Shown piece by piece: positions 7,055 through 16,183 of a stretch of DNA of 64,000 nt. Origin of the DNA: Emcibacter sp. SYSU 3D8 (lineage in GTDB: Bacteria > Pseudomonadota > Alphaproteobacteria > SMXS01). The position numbers were made by a program, and so were the translations under genes. The notes beneath the pieces were generated by a model. That model saw only the letters and a program-made list of their open reading frames with translations. It did no database searches and was not told the DNA's origin. Each line of letters opens with the position of its first letter. The first letter of the stretch is position 1. The stretch covers positions 248,001-312,000 of the forward strand of contig NZ_JBBYXK010000003.1 of assembly GCF_039655875.1 (NCBI RefSeq), given 5' to 3'.

Positions 7055-10000
7055 ATGAGCGCTGATCCGCGCCTGCCATGGTCCATGCCCGCAAGTCCCG
7101 AGATGTGGCGGTTGTTCCTGCAGCATATGCCGGCCTGTGTCGCCGTGCTCGACCGCGACATGCGGTATGTGGCCACCAGCGAACGCTGGATCGAAGACCT
7201 GGAACTGACAGGCCGCGACATCATTGGCCAGTCGCACTACGACCTCTTTCCCGGCCTGGACGACACGCGCCGTGAAAGGCACCGCCGCTGCCTTGCCGGT
7301 GAAACGATCAGATTGGGCCTCGACGATTATGTGCTGCCGAGCGGCGCGCGGCTGACCGTCAAATGGGAATATGTCCCCTGGCATGACGCCCAAGGCGACA
7401 TTGCCGGAATGATCATGTTTTCCGAGGTCATGACCCGCCAGCGCATGCTGGAGGAGAAGGTCGAGGCGGAGGCCGACCGCCTGCACCGCGCCGAGATCGT
7501 CAGCAAGTCCGGCGCCTGGGAATGGGACGTGGCCGCCAATGTCGTTACCTGGAGCGCGGGCCTGTCGGCATTGCTCGGGCTTGACGACGTAAGAGCCGAT
7601 GGCGAGCGGCCCAGCTGGACCCGCCTGGTTCATCCCGACGACCGTGACGGGGTCATGAAGCAGGTAGGCCGGGCGTTGGCGGGCGAAATTCCCTACGACA
7701 TCGAAATGCGCATGCTGCGCGACGATGGAACCATTCTCGATGTCCGGGTAATCGCCGAGATCAGCCGCGACCCGGAGGGCAATCCGTTGTCGGTGTTTGG
7801 CGCCATGCAGGATGTTACCGAGCTGCGGCGCAAGGAGCGCGAACTGTCTGCGGTCTATCGCCGCTACCGGCTGGCGAGCGAGGTCTCAGGCACGGCGGCC
7901 TGGGAAATCTGGCCGAAGGAAGGGCGGGTTCTTACCGACGAGAATTTCATGCGGCTTATTGGTCGCGCGGGCGAGCCGCCCAGCGAGACCCTCGATGATC
8001 TGCAGGCGGCGTTCCCGCCGGAGACCCGCGCGAAGCTGACGCGCATGATCGGCGAAATCGTGGCGGGTAACCGCTCGACCTATGACCTGACGCTGCGCAC
8101 CAGGCTGCCGGACGGCAAGACCATCTGGCTCAGCGCCTACGGCAAGGTGCTGGGCGGCAGAAAGGGCGAACCGCTTCGCATTGTCGGCACCACCCGCGAC
8201 GTTACCGATCTGAAGCTGGCCGACCTGGCGCTGCAGAACAGCGAGCGCAATTTGCTGGTGGCGCAGCAGATCGCCAGCGTCGGCAGCTGGGAATGGGATG
8301 TTGGCAGCGAGACGTTGAATTGTTCGCCGGAATTGTTGCGGATCTACGGTTATCCAACGACGCGCACCTCGATCCGGCTCGAGGATCTGATGAGCCGCAT
8401 CCATCCCGATGACGCCGAGCGCGTTACCGTGGGGTTCGGCGAACTCCGATCCGGCGGCGCCGTGAATGTCGAGAGCGAAATGCGCCTGGTGCGGCCCGGA
8501 CAAGGGACGATCTGGATTCGCGCCATCGCTCGCGGGTTCACCAACGACGCCGGTCGGCTGGTGCGCATGAATGGCGCTGTGGAGGACATTACCGCGCGCA
8601 AGGTGGCCGATCGCGAAATCGCTCTCCGCGACAGCGCGCTGCAGAACTCGGTCGGCGCCGTCGCCATGGCCGGTATGGACGGCTACTTCGTATACGCCAA
8701 TCAGGCATTCCTCGATCTGCTGGGCATTGAGAGCCAGGAAGCGCTGAAAAAGGTCAATGCGCTGGAAACCGTCCGCGATCCCGCAGCGGCGGAAGCTGCC
8801 TTTGGGGCGCTGGTGAACGAACCATACCGCTGGGACGGCGAGTTGCCGATTCGCCGCACCAGCGGCGAGCACCGGGACGTTCTGGTTACCGCGGCCGTCC
8901 ATCGGGCCGTGGGCGAAGAGCCGCTGATCATCGCGTCATACATGGACGTGACCGAACGGAACGCGGCGCTGCGCGATCTTGCCCGCAGCGAACGTCAGCT
9001 CCGTCAGGCCCAGACCATGGCGCGCCTGGGCGAAACCGCCTACGACACGGTGACCGGCCGCTACGCCATGCCGGCCCATACCCGGGAAATCCTGGGCCTG
9101 GGTGACGAATACGCCACGTTCGACGCGGCGATGGGACGCAAACTGATCCACCCGGACGATTGGAAAAAGATCGACGATGGCGCCCGCCTGCTGATCAAGG
9201 GGCTGAGCGACAGTGACATGACCACGTACCGGTTCCTGTCGCCGACCCGCGGCACCCTGCACGTACAGACGATCAATCATGCCGAACGTGACGAGACCGG
9301 GCGGGTCACCGGCATGACCGGCATCATCCAGGACGTTACCCATATCAAGCAGGCCGAGGACGAGGCCCGCGAGGCCAGGCGGCGGGCCGAGCGCTATCTG
9401 GATATTGCCGGCAGCGTCATCATCGCCCTCGATCCCGACGGCCACATCAACCTGATAAACCGCCAGGGCCGCGAATTGCTGGGCTATTCGGAATCAGAGC
9501 TGATCGGCCGCGACTGGTACGATCTGGCTGTGCCCGCGGAATTGCATGACGAACTTCGTGCACGGGTCAACATAATGGCCGACGAGCGCAGCCAGGGCTT
9601 CCGGGTCCGTGAGAGCGAGGTGGTCACTCGCACCGGAGAACGGCGGCTGATCGAATGGGTGACATCGCTGCTCTACGACGACGACGACAATTTCGCGGGA
9701 TGGCTGAGTTCGGGGCGCGACCTCACCGATCTGCGCCAGGCGGAACAGTCGCTGCGCGACAGCGAAGTACGCACGCGGGCGGTAATGGAGGCGGCATCCA
9801 TCGGTATCGTCACGCTGGATGAGACCGGCTGTATGGTGTCGCTCAATCCAGAAGCCGAGAACATCTTCGGCATGGAGGAGACCCTGCTCTTGGGCCGGAA
9901 TCTGGCGGATATGTTTGCCCCGTCAGAGCGCGAGTCGTGCGACGCCATGCGTCTGCCTGTTGACGAGGATGAGGCCGGCGGCCACAAAGCGGGCCTTGGC

Positions 10001-11281
10001 GTGCTGCACGAATTCACCGTGCCCCGCGGCGAGGGCGAAGCCACGCCGGTCGAAATGTCGGTGACCGCAATGGACATCGGCGGGCGCCGTACCTTCGTGG
10101 CCGCCATTCAGGATATTACCGAGCGCAAGCGGGCCGAGGCCAAGCTGCAGCAGGTGCAGCGGCTGGAGACCATCGGCCAGCTCACCGGCGGTGTTGCCCA
10201 CGATTTCAACAACCTGCTGATGGCCATGCAGGTGAATCTGGAACTGCTCAAGGAGATGGTCGAGCACGATCCGGACGGTAACGAATATGCCGATGCGGCG
10301 CTCTCTTCCGTCGCGCGCGGCGCCGAACTGACTCGGCGGCTGCTCGCCTTCTCCCGCCGCCAGCCATTGCAGCCCAAGGTGATCGACATCAACGGGCTCG
10401 TCACCGAGACGGTGCGCATCCTGCAGCGGACTCTGGGCGAGCAGATTGCCATCGTCAGCGTGCTTGAGCCCGACATCTGGCCGGTCGAGGTCGACCGCGC
10501 CCAACTTGAAAACGTGCTGATGAACCTGGCGGTGAATGCGCGCGACGCAATGCCATCGGGCGGGCGCATCACCATCGAAACCGTCAATTCCGTACTCGAC
10601 GAGCATTATGCGGTGACGCATGGAGACGTCGAGCCCGGCGAGTATGTCATGCTCGCTGTCTCCGATACGGGAACGGGCATGTCGCCGCAGGTGCTGGCGC
10701 GCGCATTCGAGCCGTTCTTCACCACCAAGGACGTCGGGCGTGGCAGCGGTCTCGGCCTCAGCATGACCTATGGTTTCGTCAAGCAATCGGGCGGGCACCT
10801 CAAGCTGTACAGCGAACTGGGCGTGGGCACGACGATCAAGATCTACTTCCGGCGGGACCGGCGCGGCGTGCAGGTGGAGAAAGCCCGGACTGCCGAACCG
10901 GTCGCGCAAACCGGCAACGAGGTGATCCTGCTGATCGAGGACGATGCGAGCGTGCGTCAGACCGTGACGGCGCTGCTCCAGTCGCTTGGCTATACGGTCG
11001 TGGTGGCCTCGGACGGACCCGAAGCCCTTGAACTTGTCGAGGGCGGCGTCAAGCCGGACCTGTTGCTTGCCGACATCGTGCTGCCGAAGGGACTGACCGG
11101 CCGCCAGGTCTGCGATGCCATCGGCGCGCGCCTTCCCGGCATCAAGACCTTGTACATGTCCGGTTACACCGAAAATGCCATCGTTCATCAGGGTCGGCTG
11201 GAGGATGGCGTGGTGCTGCTGTCCAAACCATTCCCGAGACGTCATCTCGCAGAGAAGTTGCGCGAGGTGCTCGATTCGTAG
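7055..11281 (+). CDS. Soluble eight-PAS hybrid histidine kinase with C-terminal receiver
   Basis: About 1408 residues, with no membrane segment. I count eight consecutive PAS/PAC units of ~125 residues, several ending in the DVT/DIT linker typical of PAC (DVTELRR, DVTDLKL, DITARKV, DVTERNA, DVTHIKQ, DLTDLRQ, DITERKR). Next come the H-box GGVAHDFNN, N-box NLAVNARDA, G-boxes DTGTGMS and GRGSGLGLS, and a receiver with IEDDAS, phospho-acceptor LLADIVLP and the conserved Lys in SKPF. It is a cytoplasmic sensor with no obvious cognate output domain. I chose the ATG at 7055 over the GTG at 7049 because GGAG at 7044-7047 is well spaced. The first PAS closely resembles that of the partial gene at 63002. 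Confidence 0.93.
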   Translation: MSADPRLPWSMPASPEMWRLFLQHMPACVAVLDRDMRYVATSERWIEDLELTGRDIIGQSHYDLFPGLDDTRRERHRRCLAGETIRLGLDDYVLPSGARLTVKWEYVPWHDAQGDIAGMIMFSEVMTRQRMLEEKVEAEADRLHRAEIVSKSGAWEWDVAANVVTWSAGLSALLGLDDVRADGERPSWTRLVHPDDRDGVMKQVGRALAGEIPYDIEMRMLRDDGTILDVRVIAEISRDPEGNPLSVFGAMQDVTELRRKERELSAVYRRYRLASEVSGTAAWEIWPKEGRVLTDENFMRLIGRAGEPPSETLDDLQAAFPPETRAKLTRMIGEIVAGNRSTYDLTLRTRLPDGKTIWLSAYGKVLGGRKGEPLRIVGTTRDVTDLKLADLALQNSERNLLVAQQIASVGSWEWDVGSETLNCSPELLRIYGYPTTRTSIRLEDLMSRIHPDDAERVTVGFGELRSGGAVNVESEMRLVRPGQGTIWIRAIARGFTNDAGRLVRMNGAVEDITARKVADREIALRDSALQNSVGAVAMAGMDGYFVYANQAFLDLLGIESQEALKKVNALETVRDPAAAEAAFGALVNEPYRWDGELPIRRTSGEHRDVLVTAAVHRAVGEEPLIIASYMDVTERNAALRDLARSERQLRQAQTMARLGETAYDTVTGRYAMPAHTREILGLGDEYATFDAAMGRKLIHPDDWKKIDDGARLLIKGLSDSDMTTYRFLSPTRGTLHVQTINHAERDETGRVTGMTGIIQDVTHIKQAEDEAREARRRAERYLDIAGSVIIALDPDGHINLINRQGRELLGYSESELIGRDWYDLAVPAELHDELRARVNIMADERSQGFRVRESEVVTRTGERRLIEWVTSLLYDDDDNFAGWLSSGRDLTDLRQAEQSLRDSEVRTRAVMEAASIGIVTLDETGCMVSLNPEAENIFGMEETLLLGRNLADMFAPSERESCDAMRLPVDEDEAGGHKAGLGVLHEFTVPRGEGEATPVEMSVTAMDIGGRRTFVAAIQDITERKRAEAKLQQVQRLETIGQLTGGVAHDFNNLLMAMQVNLELLKEMVEHDPDGNEYADAALSSVARGAELTRRLLAFSRRQPLQPKVIDINGLVTETVRILQRTLGEQIAIVSVLEPDIWPVEVDRAQLENVLMNLAVNARDAMPSGGRITIETVNSVLDEHYAVTHGDVEPGEYVMLAVSDTGTGMSPQVLARAFEPFFTTKDVGRGSGLGLSMTYGFVKQSGGHLKLYSELGVGTTIKIYFRRDRRGVQVEKARTAEPVAQTGNEVILLIEDDASVRQTVTALLQSLGYTVVVASDGPEALELVEGGVKPDLLLADIVLPKGLTGRQVCDAIGARLPGIKTLYMSGYTENAIVHQGRLEDGVVLLSKPFPRRHLAEKLREVLDS

Positions 11282-11424
11282 AATCGGCGCCTGATTTGCG
11301 GAAAATTTTAACTAATTGGTTTCGAAGCAACAAATCTTAACCATAATTCGGCCATTTTTACCCGGATTGTACTTGAACGAACAGGCTGTACCCTCCTTAA
11401 TAGAGGTGTAGAAGTTCGTTAACT

Positions 11425-11533
11425 CCTCGAAACGGCAAACCATCAGGAATGATGGGACGCAAAGCCACCGGCCCGACATCGGATATTCCGCGACTCTGGG
11501 ATGACCGAAAGGGTAGCGGGGTTTCCGAAAGGG
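11425..11533 (+). promoter_or_regulatory. Cyclic-di-GMP-I (GEMM-I) riboswitch
   Basis: The leader carries the hallmark blocks in order: GGCAAACC (11434-11441), then a P2 hairpin CCATCA-GGAA-TGATGG (11440-11455) capped by a GNRA tetraloop, then GACGCAAAGCC (11455-11465), CCGGCC, and GGTAGCGGGGTT (11512-11523), the tetraloop-receptor/P3 strand. This is the class I c-di-GMP aptamer layout. The likely Shine-Dalgarno (AAAGGG, 11528-11533) sits at the 3' edge, 7 nt before the ATG at 11541, so control of translation initiation is plausible. I cannot say whether ligand turns expression on or off. It controls the LapG-like protease gene. Confidence 0.92.
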
Positions 11534-11540
11534 CCAACAT

Positions 11541-12299
11541 ATGTCTACCCAGCCTTCTGGCCGCTTGCGGTCGTGGCTTGGCCTGACCGCTGCGTCGATT
11601 GCTGCGGTCATGCTCCTCTCCTCTCCCGCGTCCGCCGCGGAGGGGCAGCCCACCTTTACCATCGCCGACCGGATGAATATCGCCGCCGACCCGCTCACCG
11701 AAGCGTTTGGCGCCCGCGTGGTCATGCCGCTCGATGTCAAGAATGCGACCCGCTGGGCAGACGTGCTGCGCCGCCAGGAGCAGGCCATGGCAGCACCGGC
11801 GGCCTGCGATGACCCGTCGGCCGACCATTGCTTCGCCACTTTCTGGACCGAGACCGTCGCCGAACTGAAGACCCTGCCGCTCGACGAAAGGGTCCGCCGC
11901 GTCAACGACCTGGTCAACGAGATGGGCTATTGGTCCGATTGGGACGTCTATCGCAAGGCCGATTACTGGGCGACCCCCGCGGAAATGTTCGAGAAGATGG
12001 GCGGCGATTGCGAAGACTTCGCCCTGTTCAAGTATTTCCTGCTGCGCGCCTCGGGCGTATCCGCCGAGGATCTGCGCATGACCCTGGTCGCGTCCGACGA
12101 CCGGGCGCACATGGTGTCGCTTGTCCTGGTGGACGGCGCCCCGCTGGTGCTGGATTGCATTGCGCTGCAGACCGCCGCGCCGAGCGAGTTGCGCCAATAT
12201 CAGGCGGTCTATTCGCTTAGCGAAACCGGCGCCTGGTTCCTGGCGGCGGCCGACCAGCCGGCCGGTGTCGCCACGGCCATGGCCGATCTGGGGCGCTGA
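11541..12299 (+). CDS. Periplasmic transglutaminase-like cysteine protease (BTLCP, LapG-like)
   Basis: 252 residues with a Sec signal peptide (hydrophobic stretch ~12-30, cleavage near SPASAA). The catalytic triad of the BTLCP family is visible: Cys157 in GGDCEDFALFK, His190 in DRAHMVS and Asp205 in LVLDCI. The best-known member, Pseudomonas LapG, cleaves the N-terminus of the biofilm adhesin LapA and is held inactive by the c-di-GMP receptor LapD. Here no LapD or giant adhesin gene is adjacent, but a c-di-GMP riboswitch sits in the leader, placing the gene under the same second messenger at RNA level. The substrate is inferred, not shown. Confidence 0.9.
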   Translation: MSTQPSGRLRSWLGLTAASIAAVMLLSSPASAAEGQPTFTIADRMNIAADPLTEAFGARVVMPLDVKNATRWADVLRRQEQAMAAPAACDDPSADHCFATFWTETVAELKTLPLDERVRRVNDLVNEMGYWSDWDVYRKADYWATPAEMFEKMGGDCEDFALFKYFLLRASGVSAEDLRMTLVASDDRAHMVSLVLVDGAPLVLDCIALQTAAPSELRQYQAVYSLSETGAWFLAAADQPAGVATAMADLGR

Positions 12300-12321
12300 A
12301 CCCTTCACCGAGCCCCACAGA

Positions 12322-12375
12322 GACGGGACTCACGCGAGGCCACTCCCCCTGGCAGCGAATAACGTGGGTCCCGTC
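12322..12375. terminator. Inverted repeat between convergent genes, candidate bidirectional terminator
   Basis: GACGGGACTCACG (12322-12334) pairs with CGTGGGTCCCGTC (12363-12375) with one wobble across a 28-nt loop. On the plus side it is followed by CGTTTCTG. It separates the protease gene from the convergent response regulator. The loop is long for a classical terminator. Confidence 0.4.
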
Positions 12376-12385
12376 CGTTTCTGTC

Positions 12386-13159
12386 TCAACCAGCCGCGAT
12401 ACTGATGAACCGGTAGCCCTTGCCGCGCACCGTGTGAATGGCTTTCTCGTTCAGGCCGACGTCACGGAACTTGCGGCGGAGCCGGGCCAGATGCACATCG
12501 ATGCTGCGGTCTTCCGGCTGCCAGGGCCGGCCCAGCGCAAACATGCTCAGACTGTTCTTGTCGACCAGTTCGTCCTGGCTCTGGATCAGCCGGGACAGGA
12601 TCAGGGTCTCGATCTCCGTGAGATCTGCCTGGGCGTCGGCGGTGCCGCCGAGCTGATTGTTGACCGGGTCCAGGGTCAGGTTGTTGATCCGCCATACATT
12701 GCTGGCTGATACCATTCGGGTCCGGCCGGCCCGCGCCCGGCGGATCACGGCATTGACGCGGGCGAGCAATTCCTCGGGTGCGGCGGGCTTTACCAGATAG
12801 TCATCGGCCCCGGTATTGAGGCCCTCGACACGGGCGTTCACGTCGCCCTGTCCGGTCAGGATGATGATCGACGCGTCGCAGGCATGGCGCAAATGCCCTG
12901 CCAGCGACAATCCGTCACCGTCGGGAAGATTTCGGTCCAGGATGAACAGGTCCACCTGATGGGCGGCAGCAATGGCTCGTGCCTCGCGGCACGACGCGCC
13001 GACGATCACGTGGAACCCTGCCAGCGTAAAATATTCGGACACGCCCCGCGAGAGCGCGGGATCGTCCTCGATCAACGCAATAACACTTCCAGCACCTACC
13101 ACCGACGGCCCCGTCATGGTTGTGAGGTTGTCCGGGACCAAATCGTCCCTATGTCTCAC
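12386..13159 (-). CDS. OmpR/PhoB-family response regulator
   Basis: 257 residues from a GTG start at 13159; an in-frame ATG at 13117 would remove 14 residues and still leave the receiver intact. The receiver has the acidic pair in IEDDPA, phospho-acceptor Asp in FILDRNLPDGD, the Thr in ILTGQG and the Lys in VKPAAP. The C-terminal winged helix has the DVHLARLRRKF recognition region and ends HTVRGKGYRFI. It is a DNA-binding transcriptional regulator. No partner kinase is adjacent; the hybrid kinase 1 kb away has its own receiver, so pairing is only a guess. It is divergent from the glycosyltransferase, which may be a target. Confidence 0.92.
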   Translation of the reverse strand: MRHRDDLVPDNLTTMTGPSVVGAGSVIALIEDDPALSRGVSEYFTLAGFHVIVGASCREARAIAAAHQVDLFILDRNLPDGDGLSLAGHLRHACDASIIILTGQGDVNARVEGLNTGADDYLVKPAAPEELLARVNAVIRRARAGRTRMVSASNVWRINNLTLDPVNNQLGGTADAQADLTEIETLILSRLIQSQDELVDKNSLSMFALGRPWQPEDRSIDVHLARLRRKFRDVGLNEKAIHTVRGKGYRFISIAAG

Positions 13160-13360
13160 GCCGGATCAGCCCCCACGGCTCCGGCCCGGCTATTCTACCC
13201 TGTCACGAGGTGGATGGCAAAACAGTACAACCGAAAGACGTATTGACGGAACCGCGCGCGACGGAAGCTGTTGATGTGGCAATGTCGCGCAATGCTGCCG
13301 GCTGCGGATAAGTGTCTCGGTCCATTGTTCCTCCTGCTGCCGATGCCGTAGTATGGGCCG

Positions 13361-14605
13361 ATGCCGAACAAGGGCTCTCAACCGGCCATGCCAGATCAAT
13401 CGATTCGCCTCGCGCTGTTCTCGGGCAACTACAATTATGTGACCGACGGCGCAGCAGTAGCCCTCAACCACCTGGTCGCTCATCTCGAGCGCCGGGGAAT
13501 CGAATCGCTTGTCTTCTCACCCACTGCGGATCATCCAGCCTTCGAGCCTGCGGGAACCCTGGTGTCGGTGCCCTCGATCGCCATCCCGGGACGATCCGAG
13601 TACCGGGTTGCGCTGGGCCTGCCGCGCGAGCAGCGCCGACGGCTGCGGGAATTCCGGCCGACGCTGTTCCACCTGTCGGCGCCCGACCTTCTCGGCTATG
13701 CGGCGCGCGGTCTAGCCCGGCAATGGGGCATTCCGCTGGTTGCCTCGTTCCACACCCGCTACGACACCTATTTCCGCTATTACCGGATGGCCTGGCTGGA
13801 AAGCACGGCGACCCGCTACCTGCGGCACTTCTATCGGCCCTGCGAGCAGATTTACGTACCGTCGGAATCCACGGCCCAGGTGCTCCGTGAACAGCACATG
13901 TCCCGAGACGTGCGAATCTGGAGCCGGGGTGTGGACGACGGGCGGTTCAATCCGGACAAGCGCGACCTGCAATGGCGGCGTGCTCTGGGTTTCGGAGATG
14001 ACGAGACGGTCATTGCCTTCGTCGGCCGGTTGGTGCTCGAAAAGGGAATCGACTGCTTTGCGCGCACCATCGCCGGGCTGCGCGAAAGGGGTGTTGTACA
14101 TCGCGTGCTGGTGGTGGGAGACGGCCCCGAGCGGACACGGTTCAAGGAGATGCTGCCCGACGACGCCGTATTCACCGGCTATCTCGATGGCGACGATCTC
14201 GCGCGGGCCTATGCGTCGTCGGAACTGTTTCTCAATCCTAGCGTCACCGAGACTTTTGGTATCGTCACCCTGGAATCGATGGCGGTCGGCCTGCCGTCTG
14301 TCTGTGCCGATGCCACCGGATCCCAATCGCTGGTCGCTGATGGCGAAAGCGGCTTTCTGGTGCGCCCCGACGATGAACGGGGATTTGTCGACGCAGTGGC
14401 GAGACTGGTCGCCGATCCGGCGTTGCGGGCCCGGATGGGAAGCGCGGCCCGTGAGCGCTCGAGAGACTATACGTGGGACGCCGTCATCGAGACGCTGGTA
14501 CAGCATTATTGCGAGGTGCTCGAGCGGCACCGCGCCGGTGCCGCCGACGGCGCGTCCGGCGCTGCCCGGCGCCGGGTGCTGGTCGATGACGCCGCGCTGA
14601 CCTGA
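13361..14605 (+). CDS. GT4-family glycosyltransferase (alpha-mannosyltransferase/MgtA-like)
   Basis: 414 residues from ATG 13361; a second ATG at 13388 is also possible. GT-B fold: the N-terminal half has GNYNYVTDGAAVALNHL, while the C-terminal half has the nucleotide-sugar region VGRLVLEKGID and the retaining GT4 EX7E motif in ETFGIVTLE. It resembles GDP-mannose-dependent transferases that build glycolipids. It is followed after 26 nt by a polytopic membrane protein, so the pair may make and move a lipid-linked sugar. The donor and acceptor are unknown. Confidence 0.85.
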   Translation: MPNKGSQPAMPDQSIRLALFSGNYNYVTDGAAVALNHLVAHLERRGIESLVFSPTADHPAFEPAGTLVSVPSIAIPGRSEYRVALGLPREQRRRLREFRPTLFHLSAPDLLGYAARGLARQWGIPLVASFHTRYDTYFRYYRMAWLESTATRYLRHFYRPCEQIYVPSESTAQVLREQHMSRDVRIWSRGVDDGRFNPDKRDLQWRRALGFGDDETVIAFVGRLVLEKGIDCFARTIAGLRERGVVHRVLVVGDGPERTRFKEMLPDDAVFTGYLDGDDLARAYASSELFLNPSVTETFGIVTLESMAVGLPSVCADATGSQSLVADGESGFLVRPDDERGFVDAVARLVADPALRARMGSAARERSRDYTWDAVIETLVQHYCEVLERHRAGAADGASGAARRRVLVDDAALT

Positions 14606-14631
14606 CACTCGGGCTTTTCAATTTCCGGACA

Positions 14632-15675
14632 ATGCTTTATGCCGCTGGGGCGGCGCGAGAACAGGGGACGCGGTTGACGGTTGGACGGAAATCGCAGTTC
14701 TTCTCGGTGCCTGCGTGGAACCAGTGGCTGTCGCGCCGTCCGGTGAAGCTGGCGTTGAAGGGGCTGCAGCTGCTGCTGGTCAGCGCCGTGGTGGTCTATC
14801 TGATCAGCCGCGTGTCCGAGATCGGCTGGAGCGAAGTGCGCCGCTCGCTGCCGGAGTCCATATGGTTCTACATATTGTTCGGCGCCATGTACTTCGTCAT
14901 TCCGGTATCCGAACTGGTCAGCTACCGGGTGTTGCGCTGGCCCATCTCCTTCTGGTCCAGCCTGCCCATGTTCGTGCGCAAGCGGGTCTACAATTATGCG
15001 GTGATGAGCTATTCGGGCGAGGCCTACATGTTCCTGTGGGCCAAGCGTCACCTGCCGTTCAACGGGCGCCAGATATTGTCCATGGTCAAGGACAACAATC
15101 TGCTGTCGGGGCTGGCGTCCAATACGTTCACCCTGTTGCTGGTGGCGGCGTTCTTCGCCACCGGCCAACTCGATACGATCACTCGCGCCCAGCCCGATGC
15201 GGGCAGCTACATAGCCGCCACTGTCCTTGTCGGCGTCCTGATGGTGCTGGTGGTGCTGGGCCTCAATCGCCGGATCCTGAGCGTGCCGTTCCCCATGGCG
15301 GCACGGATCACCGGCATCCATGGACTCCGCGTGGTGCTGATCCTGCTGCTCCAGACGGCGCAGTGGGCGGTCGTATTCCCGCACGTTCCGTTTCTCACCT
15401 GGCTGCTGTTCCTGACCGCCCAGATGGTGCTTACGCGGCTGCCGTTCCTGCCCAACCAGGACCTGATGATGGTCGGTCTGGGCATGAGCCTCACGCACTA
15501 TGTCGATGCGCCGGAAGCGGCGGTCGCCGGCATGTTCCTGGTCTCGGGCGCCATGTTCCAGGCGGTCAATCTGGCGTTCTTCCTGGTGACCTCCGTGGGT
15601 GACCACGCGCCGCGGCATGAATCCCTCGATCCGGAAGACATGATCGAGGACGAGCCCGAGCGGACAGCGCCCTGA
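14632..15675 (+). CDS. Polytopic inner-membrane protein (lysylphosphatidylglycerol synthase TM-like)
   Basis: 347 residues with a charged N-terminus and about eight hydrophobic segments (for example LQLLLVSAVVVYLI and ATVLVGVLMVLVVLGL). The pattern resembles the UPF0104/LPG synthase transmembrane family, whose MprF member moves lipids across the membrane. The soluble aminoacyl-transferase half of MprF is absent. The ATG at 14632 lacks a clear ribosome site, so a later start is possible. Its position behind a GT4 transferase suggests transport or presentation of a glycolipid. I would call it a membrane protein of unknown function. Confidence 0.65.
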   Translation: MLYAAGAAREQGTRLTVGRKSQFFSVPAWNQWLSRRPVKLALKGLQLLLVSAVVVYLISRVSEIGWSEVRRSLPESIWFYILFGAMYFVIPVSELVSYRVLRWPISFWSSLPMFVRKRVYNYAVMSYSGEAYMFLWAKRHLPFNGRQILSMVKDNNLLSGLASNTFTLLLVAAFFATGQLDTITRAQPDAGSYIAATVLVGVLMVLVVLGLNRRILSVPFPMAARITGIHGLRVVLILLLQTAQWAVVFPHVPFLTWLLFLTAQMVLTRLPFLPNQDLMMVGLGMSLTHYVDAPEAAVAGMFLVSGAMFQAVNLAFFLVTSVGDHAPRHESLDPEDMIEDEPERTAP

Positions 15676-15734
15676 CAGGTTGGTGGGGCTGAGCCGTTCC
15701 CGCGGCTGGCGAATACTTGCGGGGGCCGACGCGC

Positions 15735-16115
15735 TCAGGGGCGATTGCGGACTGTGTCGGCGATGCGGAAAAACGGCGCCTTGGCGGCCTGACGCAGTTC
15801 CTCGGGCGCGCCCACGTCCTCCAGCGCCTGGTCCATGCAGCGCAGCCACTGGTCGCGTTCCTTCTCGCCGATCGCGAATGGCGCATGGGCCTGCGTCAGG
15901 CATACGCGGCCGGTTTTCTGCCGGTACAGATGCGGACCACCCAGCCAGCCTGACAGATAATCGAACAGCTTTTCCCGGATCTCGGTCAGATCACTCCCGT
16001 GCATGGCCCGGATGTCGCGGGCGTCCGTCCGGCTGTCCATCGCATCGTAGAAGGCATTGGCGAGGGCGCGAACGCCTGCCTCACCGCCCAGCATGTCATA
16101 GGGGGTCGTTCCCAT
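15735..16115 (-). CDS. Group II truncated haemoglobin (trHbO-like)
   Basis: 126 residues of 2-over-2 globin. The proximal histidine is likely His77 in LTQAHAPFAIG, and Trp90 in ERDQWL matches the group II G8 Trp. It starts MGTTPYDMLGG, the usual helix A entry. These proteins bind oxygen or NO and are thought to deliver O2 or protect against nitrosative stress. It follows the acyl-CoA ligase by 68 nt on the same strand and may serve the oxygen-using P450 block. Confidence 0.9.
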   Translation of the reverse strand: MGTTPYDMLGGEAGVRALANAFYDAMDSRTDARDIRAMHGSDLTEIREKLFDYLSGWLGGPHLYRQKTGRVCLTQAHAPFAIGEKERDQWLRCMDQALEDVGAPEELRQAAKAPFFRIADTVRNRP

Positions 16116-16183
16116 CTGGCTCTCCCGGCGTCAATTCCAGGCAAGAGCCTATGGCGGCGGTTGCCGGCCGTCCTTGCGCAGGA

